From contig OZ244776.1 in the NCBI GenBank assembly GCA_965219515.1, positions 4,092,001-4,156,000 of the forward strand: 64,000 nucleotides of DNA, written 5' to 3'. The notes beneath the pieces were generated by a model. That model saw only the letters and a program-made list of their open reading frames with translations. It searched no databases and had not been told where the DNA came from. Of this stretch, positions 27,001 through 33,980 are shown piece after piece; position 1 is the stretch's first letter; each line of letters begins with the position of its first letter. Source of the DNA: Ilyomonas sp965219515. Its GTDB lineage: Bacteria; Bacteroidota; Bacteroidia; Chitinophagales; Chitinophagaceae. Both the position numbers and the translations under genes were made by a program.

Positions 27001-27560
27001 AAAAGCGATATGAGTTTATCCTGGAACAAAAGAACGATCTGGTAACTGCCAGGCAAAGTTTGTTGCAGATGATAGATGAAGTAGAAGCCACTGCCAATCA
27101 GCAGTTTTTAGAAACTTTTAATAAGGTGAGAGAGCATTTTCAGCGCGTGTTTAAGGCTTTATTTACAGAAGAAGATACGGCAGATTTAATACTTGAAAAT
27201 CCTGATAATTTGGCAGAAACAAGCCTCGACATTATTGCCAGGCCAAAGGGCAAACGCCCTTCTTCTATTTCGCAGTTAAGCGGCGGCGAAAAAACGCTTA
27301 CGGCAACGGCTCTGCTGTTTTCGATTTACCTGATTAAGCCCGCGCCGTTTTGTATTCTGGATGAAGTTGACGCGCCGCTCGACGATGCCAATGTGGGCAA
27401 ATTTACCAACATGATAAAGCAGTTTAGCGATAACTCGCAGTTTATTATTGTTACTCACAATAAAACCACCATGAGTACGGTAGATGTAATTTACGGTGTA
27501 ACCATGCAGGAGCCCGGTGTAAGTAAACTGGTGCCGGTAGATTTCAGGAATCTGAATTGA
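24042..27560 (+). CDS. smc: Chromosome segregation protein SMC
   Basis: DNA-condensing SMC ATPase of 1172 residues. The GTG at 24042 is the preferred start: it gives VRLTSLEIKGFKSFADK, the conserved N-terminus, whereas the ATG at 23982 adds 20 unrelated residues next to a repeat. Walker A is GPNGCGKSN (about residues 32-40). Two long coiled coils flank the hinge (about residues 500-660, with GGVLLHKSGKLIRGEYTLSGGS). The C-terminal head has the signature QLSGGEKT and Walker B FCILDEVDAPLDDAN. The ScpA and ScpB partners are not in the window. Confidence 0.96.
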   Translation: MRLTSLEIKGFKSFADKTVISFDEGITGIIGPNGCGKSNIIDSIRWVIGEQKISALRSENLEALVFNGSKTRSASGLAEVSLTFENTRQLLPTEFTTVTVTRRFYKNGDSEYRLNDVNCRLKDIHNLFMDTGISTDSYAIIELGMVDDIIKDKDNSRRRMLEQAAGITIYKTRKKEAKAKLDATGQDINRIEDLLFEINNQLKTVESQAKKAERYFEIKKEYKELSVELAKASLSGFSDIYKELNERQEEEALKREQLDTDIHAEENDLEESRNRFADKESALQTLQQKFNQLLQQLRVKENERSLAKQKLQYQLEKEAGIKEFLQGAEAQLQLLAESIEHAQKKAGEEDDEVYQLQQRVHLARLESDEKRNVWDEKRKESDALRSRLQQLQKDQFAAEKKVAVAETGIINLQRSFTQLTEEQQGRTTQLHIVETDLQKAQENIAEKRNHLEQLQGEHEQIKASVTEAQKRLEALGNQLAKDVRAVDAKRNEHDLLKSLIDNMEGYPESVKFLHNNKNWNHEAPILSDIIYVNEEYRTAIENLLESYLNYYIVHSPEEAMQAIHLLDQNKKGKANFFILDKLNEARPKDVAMPGNAVSALDVIETDEMYEKLADYLLANVFIAENENAEANNGGVLLHKSGKLIRGEYTLSGGSVGLFEGKKIGRAKNLEKLHEDIVLQDAIVQATGKEIKHWQNEIVSFQQKLKDNDIRLLQNEINQANNAVFINKNKIETIQSAQQQAERRLLDIEVRLQNEHNEIAGAKENLHQLNEQLHLMFGDTENAEKSNKKREEEYRIGAAHYNEINLQFMRQQSKAQAIKQELAYKQNQWQQLQSQIQTNKHGLQNSAALVNESGAVIQETETVLQQLQKSKESAEQYVNASNKEYYNLRNALQERESALRLQIKNREIADQIVNEIKDKLNDLKLQLAGMKERLQVEFKIALDDIIDQPRNTAIPLADLQAASDKMKKRLENIGEINPTAVEAFVEMKKRYEFILEQKNDLVTARQSLLQMIDEVEATANQQFLETFNKVREHFQRVFKALFTEEDTADLILENPDNLAETSLDIIARPKGKRPSSISQLSGGEKTLTATALLFSIYLIKPAPFCILDEVDAPLDDANVGKFTNMIKQFSDNSQFIIVTHNKTTMSTVDVIYGVTMQEPGVSKLVPVDFRNLN

Positions 27561-27662
27561 TGTTGGTTTGCGCAAATGATTTGGAATACATAGATAGAAG
27601 TGATGAATAAGGTAATATATCTGTACCTTTCTGTATTGTCAGTAAGAACTGATTTATAAAGC

Positions 27663-28121
27663 ATGTATAAAGAAACGGATGTGTTGAAGAATGTTGTGAT
27701 ATTGTTTTTGGTTATCTATCCGCTGTATGTGCTGTTTACGCGTGAGCCGGATTTTTTTGATGGTGAAATGTACCGCGCCATCATTCATCATGTATCCGAT
27801 GCTGTAACTAACAAAAAGACTGCTGTTGCTGTATATGCTATCGAACATCATACAGATACCATTACTGCCGATTATCCCTTTTTATCTTTTGCCGAAGGCG
27901 AAAAAGTAAAAATTATTTATGAAGCGGCTATGCCGGAAAACGCAAGTTTGTATTCTGTTTGGGGTTATTGGATACGATGGAAAGAACTGCTTTCTTTCGT
28001 TGTAATGTTTTCATTCTTTTATATGCTTGCCGTAAGCATTACCAGCCATCCCACGCCTGAAAGTTTATTGGAAGAATTGGAAGGCGGTAAGCCGCAGCCC
28101 CGGAAGCGGCGATATGACTAA
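27663..28121 (+). CDS. Hypothetical membrane protein with two membrane segments
   Basis: A 152-residue protein. A hydrophobic segment near the N-terminus (VVILFLVIYPLYVLF) and one near residues 110-130 (ELLSFVVMFSFFYMLAV) bracket an exterior domain of about 75 residues. The C-terminal tail is basic and proline-containing. The arrangement resembles DUF3592-type proteins, though I cannot confirm the family. It follows smc by about 100 bases in the same direction and may share its transcript. Confidence 0.65.
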   Translation: MYKETDVLKNVVILFLVIYPLYVLFTREPDFFDGEMYRAIIHHVSDAVTNKKTAVAVYAIEHHTDTITADYPFLSFAEGEKVKIIYEAAMPENASLYSVWGYWIRWKELLSFVVMFSFFYMLAVSITSHPTPESLLEELEGGKPQPRKRRYD

Positions 28122-28131
28122 CGGAAAATTT

Positions 28132-28211
28132 TAACCACAAAAAAACAAATACAAAACAGAACACACCGGAATATGGGTTATAAAAACTTAGTGTCTTCCT
28201 GTCTTTGTGAC
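28132..28211. repeat. Degenerate inverted repeat with CTTTGTG/CACAAAG units
   Basis: The left part is AACCACAAA followed by ACAAATAC and ACAAAAC units; the right part is TTAGTGTCTT, CCTGTCTTTGTGA. The two are inverted complements of the same unit, and a one-armed copy lies at 54052-54079. Confidence 0.5.
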
Positions 28212-28212
28212 T

Positions 28213-28244
28213 AAATAAAAAAGCGCTCCGCCTAAGCGAAGCGC
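28213..28244 (-). terminator. Terminator for the minus-strand hypothetical gene
   Basis: The stem GCGCT-c-CGC / GCG-a-AGCGC has a 4-base loop. On the minus strand it is followed by a T6 run and TTT after one A. Confidence 0.75.
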
Positions 28245-28470
28245 CTGTTCTTAACCCCTGCTGCAAAATTTGTAACTAAAAACCAAAATCAATAACATCC
28301 ACAACATACATACGACAATAGCTGATGGAAGAGGTTTAAAGCGGGTAAGAAAAATTTTAATTTCAGATTTCGTTAACAGACTATATGGGAACAGATGACA
28401 AGAACATAATGCACGCAGCGTATAATTCTGATAGCAAAACGGATTGTTGCCACTTGAATCAGCAGGCGAT

Positions 28471-29190
28471 TTACAACTGCGAACTGTTTGAAATATACCG
28501 CACCAGGCTTCTTTTGGCAACCGGTAATAACGTTTCTTCTACCGGCAGGTTGAAGTTGGTCTCAATAAGATAAGTAGCCGGGTTGGGCAAGTGTGCGCGG
28601 CTTCGGAGCAATTGTGCTTTTATGCTCTCGAATGTATTGGCAATGCTGCGGTACCGGGTGTCTATAAATTCGGTTTGTATGCTGCGAAATTTCTGATCGA
28701 GCTTCTCATAAATACTAAGCCGGTATTGATACACCCTTGTTTGCGAAACCGGGTGGCTAAGAAAAAAATAACCTTCATTTTGTTCGAGCGGAATGATGCC
28801 AACGGGTGAAATGTTAAGCTTGCCTTCTATCTCTTCATACAATTCGGTGCCATTGCTGATGGTGGTGCGCATTTTATCGGCGGCATAATGAATGATTTCT
28901 TCCAACTGCGCCATCACATCATCGTCGTCCATCATTTGCTGATACAAAACTTGAATCTTCTGCATCTGAATGCCCGTAAGCCTTTTGGGAAACTGATCCT
29001 GCAGCAGCTTTTTGTTTTCGCGGAATGTAACAAGGTTGTTATAATGAAAAATAATATCCGACAGTTGCGGATATAGCTTTTGTTCATCAAAATGTTTATT
29101 CACTTCCTGCAGGTAAGCCAGCAAGGTATATTTCTTCAATTCAAAATCTATATATCCGTCTGCAAACCATGTTTCCGATAACGACTTCAT
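28471..29190 (-). CDS. Conserved-looking hypothetical cytoplasmic protein
   Basis: About 239 residues from the ATG at 29190 (MKSLSETWFADGYIDFELKK), preferred over one at 29214 that adds eight residues. It has no signal peptide or membrane segment. The sequence is mostly helical, with an acidic MMDDDDVMAQLEE segment and a beta section (ISPVGIIPLEQNEGYFFLSHP). I believe similar proteins occur across Bacteroidota, but no function is known to me. It stands alone on the minus strand with its own terminator. Confidence 0.7.
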   Translation of the reverse strand: MKSLSETWFADGYIDFELKKYTLLAYLQEVNKHFDEQKLYPQLSDIIFHYNNLVTFRENKKLLQDQFPKRLTGIQMQKIQVLYQQMMDDDDVMAQLEEIIHYAADKMRTTISNGTELYEEIEGKLNISPVGIIPLEQNEGYFFLSHPVSQTRVYQYRLSIYEKLDQKFRSIQTEFIDTRYRSIANTFESIKAQLLRSRAHLPNPATYLIETNFNLPVEETLLPVAKRSLVRYISNSSQL

Positions 29191-29444
29191 AAGCTGTTGA
29201 CTTTGTGAAGTCAAGATAGTAAAAAAGAAACAACAAACAGGATTATGCCATTATAATGTAATTAAAAACGAAGAATAAAACAACTCATGTGTGGTGTGGA
29301 TAAGTTATAAGACAGAAGTGATGTTGTTTTGTAAAGGCACGTTATTCAAAGTGTTTGCCGTTTTATTTTTTGATGTATGTAATGAAGTAGGATAAAAAGT
29401 GCTGGCATGAGGGTTGCATACAATTATTAATAAAACTGATAAAT

Positions 29445-29642
29445 ATGAAAACAATAATGAAAGCAGGTTCTTTACTGGCAATGGTTGCAATTATGGGATC
29501 ATCCTGTTCTGTGGAACGCAAAACCAGGCATGGAAAGAAAAATGTAATTGATGTAGGAATGAACCAAAAGGAACTTAAAAATAGCCAGGCTAACCTTTCT
29601 ACCGTACAGAGCAACCGTACATTTTTTGTTGCGGGCAGATAG
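29445..29642 (+). CDS. Small lipoprotein (65 aa)
   Basis: The signal sequence (MKAGSLLAMVAIMGSSC) has a clear lipobox with the Cys near residue 21, followed by a 44-residue basic and polar mature peptide with no known domain. Its size is close to the lower limit for confident calling, but the lipobox and the hairpin that follows support it. Confidence 0.6.
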   Translation: MKTIMKAGSLLAMVAIMGSSCSVERKTRHGKKNVIDVGMNQKELKNSQANLSTVQSNRTFFVAGR

Positions 29643-29664
29643 TTGCCGGATTACAATGAATTGA

Positions 29665-29710
29665 AACGCCTGTGAGATGACATAACGAATATTATTTCCC
29701 GGGCGTTTTT
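29665..29710 (+). terminator. Likely terminator after the small lipoprotein gene
   Basis: The stem AACGCC/GGCGTT has a long loop (about 31 bases) and ends in TTTTTT. The long loop lowers certainty. Confidence 0.5.
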
Positions 29711-29835
29711 TATTACAGTTGTTATCGGATTATTTATTTTGTTTAAAAAGTGCTTATGATATTTTTGTAAGCGGGTTAACTACTTGTAAAAGAGTAATTG
29801 TTGTGTTATTATGCTTAGTTGTAATTTCAGATTTC

Positions 29836-29863
29836 AGCATTGTCTTTTTTAAAAGACAATGCT
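29836..29863. terminator. Perfect 13-bp hairpin between convergent genes
   Basis: AGCATTGTCTTTT pairs exactly with AAAAGACAATGCT around two bases. It lies 28 bases beyond the end of the STAS gene, so it may stop its transcription, although no separate T-run follows. Confidence 0.5.
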
Positions 29864-29890
29864 ACATAGAACAATTTAACTTAAACTTCC

Positions 29891-30292
29891 CTACCCATTC
29901 AGCTCATCCTCTTTCCCCTCAAAATCATCCATCAGTTCCCGTTCCATTTCTTCCATCTGCACAATATCATACGCCTCGCTTTCGGTGTGTGTAATATTTA
30001 ATCCATCTTCCAGATCTTCATTCTTTATCACACTCATCACCTCAGGCTGAACAGCGCAGACAACAAACGACTTTTTGGCGGCGTGAAAATGTTGCTGTAA
30101 AGAAGCCAGATCGTTAACCGCAGCGGCATCCGTAGTGCCAACATTTTGCAGATTGACAATCACATTGCCATATTCTTCATGTATGCGTAAAGTGGCGGCT
30201 TCCCACAACGCTTCTGCTAAATTGGCATTTAAAACATCCGTTTGGGGCGTAATTATCGTAAATTTCTCCTTGGTATCAATTTTGAAACTCAT
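29891..30292 (-). CDS. STAS-domain protein (anti-sigma factor antagonist-like)
   Basis: A 133-residue protein. Residues 1-100 match a STAS fold: FTIITPQTDVLNANLAEAL, then VIVNLQNVGTTDAAAVNDLASL, where the antagonist phosphorylation-site region normally is, and KSFVVCAVQPEVMSVI. The last about 30 residues are strongly acidic (MEEMERELMDDFEGKEDEL), an uncommon tail. No anti-sigma kinase or phosphatase is next door, so the partner is unknown. It is divergent from clpC with about 90 bases between them. Confidence 0.75.
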   Translation of the reverse strand: MSFKIDTKEKFTIITPQTDVLNANLAEALWEAATLRIHEEYGNVIVNLQNVGTTDAAAVNDLASLQQHFHAAKKSFVVCAVQPEVMSVIKNEDLEDGLNITHTESEAYDIVQMEEMERELMDDFEGKEDELNG

Positions 30293-30384
30293 ATCGCTTA
30301 CAGAATATTTTAACTGCTTTTAAATTACTGCAAAGTAACAGCATGTAAAAATATTCGTTATACTTGTATATAATTTTATAAATC

Positions 30385-32916
30385 ATGGATAATAATTTTT
30401 CAGCTCAGGTTAAGGAGATTATTTCGTTCAGCCGTGAGGAAGCATTGAGGCTGGGAAATGATTTCATCGGAACAGAACATTTGTTATTAGGACTGATTAG
30501 GGAAGGTGAAAACACAGCTATTAAAGTTTTAAAACAACTGAATATTGATTTATACGAATTGCGCAAAGAAGTAGAGCTTGCGGTTAAAGACAAAACCGGT
30601 AAGAACATTGCAAACATCAATAGTTTGCCGCTTACCAAGCAAGCCGAAAAAGTAATTCGTGTAACGGTATTAGAGGCAAAAGCATTAAAGAGCCCGTTGG
30701 TGGAAACCGAACATTTGATGCTCTCTATTTTGAAGAACCGCGAAAACATAGCCACACAAATTTTAGGTCAGTTTGATGTGGATTATGATACGTTTCGCAA
30801 TGAAATTGGTGTTGTGCGCAGCAATGAGCCGCGCAGCGAATACACCGAGAACGACGATGACGATTTTGAAGACGAAAAGAAAGGATTTTCTTCTTCGCAG
30901 CGCAGCAGCAAGCAGGCAAGCAATGCCAAAAGCAAAACGCCGGTATTGGACAATTTCGGAAGAGACATTACGAAATTAGCGGAAGCCGGAACCTTAGATC
31001 CAATTGTGGGAAGGGAGTCGGAAATAGAGCGCGTGTCGCAAATTCTATCGCGCCGTAAAAAAAACAATCCCATTTTAATTGGTGAGCCGGGTGTGGGTAA
31101 AACCGCGATTGTTGAAGGTTTGGCTTTAAGAATTGTACAGCGTAAGGTAAGCCGCGTATTATTCGACAAAAGGGTAATCAGCTTAGACCTTGCGGCATTG
31201 GTTGCCGGTACAAAATACCGCGGTCAGTTTGAAGAGCGCATGAAAGCCATTATGAATGAACTGGAAAAGAACCGCGATGTGATTCTTTTTATTGATGAAA
31301 TTCATACGATTGTTGGGGCAGGTGGCGCAAGCGGTTCGTTAGATGCCAGTAACATTTTTAAACCGGCTTTGGCAAGAGGCGAATTGCAATGCATCGGCGC
31401 TTCGACATTGGATGAATATCGTCAGTACATTGAAAAAGATGGCGCATTGGATCGCCGTTTTCAGAAAGTAATGGTTGACCCGCCAAGCGTGGATGAAACG
31501 ATCATGATATTGAACAACATCAAATCGAAATATGAAGATTATCATAACGTAGTGTATGATAATGAGGCGATTGAAGCCTGCGTGAAATTAAGCGACCGTT
31601 ATATGACAGATCGTTTATTGCCCGATAAAGCGATCGATGTATTGGACGAAGTTGGCGCACGCGTGCATTTGAAAAACATCAATGTGCCGCAGAATATTCT
31701 TGATCTGGAAAAGAAAATTGAAGAAATTAAGGTCGAAAAAAATAAAGTTGTAAAAAGTCAGCGTTTTGAAGAAGCGGCTTCTTTGCGAGATACCGAAAAA
31801 CGTTTGGGTGAAGAGCTTGAAAAAGCCAAGAACATTTGGGAAGAAGAAAGCAAGCACAAACGCTACCCGATAGATGAAGATGCCATTGCCGAAGTGGTGA
31901 GCATGATGACCGGCATTCCCGTAAAACGCATGGTGCAGGCAGAAACAGAAAAGCTTCGTAAAATGAGCGACGATATGGCTCAGATGGTAGTTGGCCAAAC
32001 GGATGCCATTTCTAAAGTGGTGAAAGCCATTCAGCGTAACCGAGTAGGTTTAAAAGATCCGAAAAAGCCGATCGGCACATTTATTTTCTTAGGCCCTACA
32101 GGTGTTGGTAAAACAGAGTTGGCACGTGCATTAGCCCGTTATATGTTCGACAGTGAAGATTCACTCATTCGCATAGATATGAGTGAATACATGGAGAAAT
32201 TTACCGTAAGCCGTTTGGTAGGTGCGCCTCCCGGATACGTGGGTTACGAAGAAGGTGGTCAGTTGACGGAAAAAGTACGCCGCAAGCCTTATAGTGTTAT
32301 CCTGTTGGATGAGATTGAAAAAGCGCATCCCGATATTTATAATATCTTGCTCCAAGTGTTAGATGATGGTATCCTAACTGATGGTTTGGGCAGAAAGATT
32401 GACTTCAAGAACACCTTAATTATCATGACTTCTAACATTGGTGCACGCCAGTTGAAAGAGTTTGGCGATGGCGTTGGTTTTGCTACGGCAAACCGGGTTC
32501 AGAATCAGGATGAAAACAACAAAGCGGTAATTGAGAAAGCATTGAAACGCACATTCGCACCTGAGTTTTTAAATCGTATTGACGATGTTGTTATTTTCAA
32601 TTCATTAGATAAGGAAAATATCTTCTCAATCATTGATATTCTGATGAAAAACGTTTTAAAGCGTCTCAATTCTCTGGGTTATAGTTTAGAATTAACTGAA
32701 GAGGCCAAGAGTTTTATTGCGGATAAAGGATATGATGTTCAGTTTGGCGCACGTCCTCTGCACAGAGCGATTCAGAAATATCTGGAAGACCCGCTTGCTG
32801 AGGAAATTTTAAATCTTAGTGTAAAAAATGGTGACATTTTGATAGCGGATTTAGATAAGGATAATCAAAAGATAAAATTCAATTTCCGAACTAAGGAAGA
32901 AGCTGCAAAAGTGTAG
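30385..32916 (+). CDS. clpC: ATP-dependent Clp protease ATP-binding subunit ClpC
   Basis: AAA+ unfoldase of 843 residues that feeds proteins to ClpP. It has an N-terminal repeat domain (residues 1-145), an acidic linker, AAA1 with GEPGVGKTA and FIDEIHTIVGAG, a central UVR motif (EAASLRDTEKRLGEEL, about 465-480), and AAA2 with GPTGVGKTE and LLDEIEKAHPD. The GVGF segment (about residue 695) is at the place of the ClpP-binding loop, supporting ClpC rather than ClpB. ClpP is not in the window. No CIRCE or CtsR-like operator was recognised. An intrinsic terminator follows. Confidence 0.96.
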   Translation: MDNNFSAQVKEIISFSREEALRLGNDFIGTEHLLLGLIREGENTAIKVLKQLNIDLYELRKEVELAVKDKTGKNIANINSLPLTKQAEKVIRVTVLEAKALKSPLVETEHLMLSILKNRENIATQILGQFDVDYDTFRNEIGVVRSNEPRSEYTENDDDDFEDEKKGFSSSQRSSKQASNAKSKTPVLDNFGRDITKLAEAGTLDPIVGRESEIERVSQILSRRKKNNPILIGEPGVGKTAIVEGLALRIVQRKVSRVLFDKRVISLDLAALVAGTKYRGQFEERMKAIMNELEKNRDVILFIDEIHTIVGAGGASGSLDASNIFKPALARGELQCIGASTLDEYRQYIEKDGALDRRFQKVMVDPPSVDETIMILNNIKSKYEDYHNVVYDNEAIEACVKLSDRYMTDRLLPDKAIDVLDEVGARVHLKNINVPQNILDLEKKIEEIKVEKNKVVKSQRFEEAASLRDTEKRLGEELEKAKNIWEEESKHKRYPIDEDAIAEVVSMMTGIPVKRMVQAETEKLRKMSDDMAQMVVGQTDAISKVVKAIQRNRVGLKDPKKPIGTFIFLGPTGVGKTELARALARYMFDSEDSLIRIDMSEYMEKFTVSRLVGAPPGYVGYEEGGQLTEKVRRKPYSVILLDEIEKAHPDIYNILLQVLDDGILTDGLGRKIDFKNTLIIMTSNIGARQLKEFGDGVGFATANRVQNQDENNKAVIEKALKRTFAPEFLNRIDDVVIFNSLDKENIFSIIDILMKNVLKRLNSLGYSLELTEEAKSFIADKGYDVQFGARPLHRAIQKYLEDPLAEEILNLSVKNGDILIADLDKDNQKIKFNFRTKEEAAKV

Positions 32917-32933
32917 TTTACAAACATGATTAT

Positions 32934-32960
32934 AAAAGCCGGGTTTGCCCGGCTTTTTTT
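32934..32960 (+). terminator. Terminator after clpC
   Basis: The stem AAAAGCCGGG/CCCGGCTTTT has a 4-base loop and is followed by further Ts, 17 bases after the stop. Confidence 0.92.
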
Positions 32961-32992
32961 ATGATACTGCTATTCAGATTCATCAACTCTGT

Positions 32993-33376
32993 TCAGGAAG
33001 AAGCAAACGACGATTTATTCAAATGATAATTGATAGTTTTTATTAAATCTTCTACATCAAATGGTTTGTGTATAAAACCATCAGCGTCATATTCCAAATA
33101 ATTCCTTGCCGCATTTGGATTGGCAGAGAATAGTATCACAGGCACGTGCCGCGTGGTTGGCTTTTTCTTCAGCACCTTGCAAATATCTCTGCCGTCATTT
33201 CCTGAAAGCCATACGTCGAGCAAAATGATATCAGGTTGAAACGTCTCAGCTTTTTCATAAATCTCTTCCCACTGCGATAACGTTACTACATCAAATCCTT
33301 TTACCTTGAACAACATCTGCATCACAATCAGAATATCGAGGTCATCGTCAAGAACCAGAACTTTTCTTTGATTCAT
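32993..33376 (-). CDS. Single-domain response regulator (receiver only)
   Basis: A 127-residue CheY-like receiver. The acidic pocket is LVLDDDLD, the phospho-acceptor Asp is in IILLDVWLSG (about residue 55), the Thr/Ser switch is in VILFSAN and the conserved Lys is in IHKPFD (about 106). There is no output domain, so it must act by protein contact or in a phosphorelay. No kinase is adjacent; the closest in the window is at 10.4 kb. It is transcribed divergently from rpoC across a 600-base gap. Confidence 0.92.
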   Translation of the reverse strand: MNQRKVLVLDDDLDILIVMQMLFKVKGFDVVTLSQWEEIYEKAETFQPDIILLDVWLSGNDGRDICKVLKKKPTTRHVPVILFSANPNAARNYLEYDADGFIHKPFDVEDLIKTINYHLNKSSFASS

Positions 33377-33980
33377 TATATTATTTGGTAAGTAAAATTG
33401 GAAACCTGATTTTCATAAAATAAATATCAGCATAACAAACACCGTTAAAACCTGTCATTTAAACTTCAGTAATGACAAAAAGAATTCATGTCAGGTAACA
33501 ATAAACAACTGCTAACATATTTATTCAATCGAATAAATCTTCCGGTTGCTGAAGATCATTTTAAAAATGACACAGTATGTGTATAAAAGACACTGAGATT
33601 CCTGCCGCAAAAATGCACTCTTATCCTTTACAATCAAAGCAAATCCCGGATTAAAATTTATCTTCAAAAAAATTAAAGGAAAATTTTACAATTTCGATTT
33701 TTTTTGTTATTGAATAATCTTAGCTTTGCCGACTTATGTATTTTCAAAGCTCGCAACCTATCAGGCAGCATTCTTCGATTTTTACTTTCCGTTTTTTCAT
33801 TAGAAAACAACTATGATTTTTTTGCAAACGCATTCTGTATTGTTTATACAACTATACATGTATGCCTTTGCAAAAAGTACTTACGATGTTTTGCTAAATA
33901 AAAGATTGTAATTGTTAAAGAAAATAATAAGCAGGATTTGAAAATTCAGCAGCAGCTTATAAAAAAATTGTAACGTTAAT
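33377..33980. other. 604-base gap upstream of rpoC
   Basis: A long AT-rich intergenic region between the response regulator (minus) and rpoC (plus). It should hold both promoters. rpoB, expected just upstream of rpoC, is absent. A 65-codon reading at 33704-33901 has no coding signature. Two -7-like boxes are visible: TAGCTTTG at 33721-33728 and TGCCTTTG at about 33863. No ribosomal-protein leader or riboswitch was recognised. Confidence 0.55.
33703..33728 (+). promoter_or_regulatory. Candidate rpoC promoter
   Basis: TAGCTTTG at 33721-33728 fits the Bacteroidota -7 consensus TAnnTTTG exactly. The TTTG upstream at 33703-33706 is only 14 bases away, shorter than usual, so the -33 assignment is weak. 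It would give a leader of about 245 bases. Confidence 0.35.

Larger units (their letters stand above)
28122..28470. other. Intergenic region holding a repeat and a terminator
   Basis: About 350 bases between convergent genes. It contains a degenerate inverted repeat (28132-28211) and a GC-rich hairpin with a T-run on the minus strand (28213-28244). A short plus-strand reading at about 28385 overlaps the minus-strand gene and is not supported. Confidence 0.6.

Noticed and set aside
28385..28573. 62-codon plus-strand reading at 28.4 kb
   Set aside because: Overlaps the end of the minus-strand hypothetical gene and has no coding features.
29719..29994. 91-codon plus-strand reading at 29.7 kb
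   Set aside because: Crosses the perfect hairpin at 29836-29863 and the end of the STAS gene; no start context or domain.
33704..33901. 65-codon reading upstream of rpoC
   Set aside because: AT-rich low-quality sequence without motif or conserved look; more likely leader DNA.
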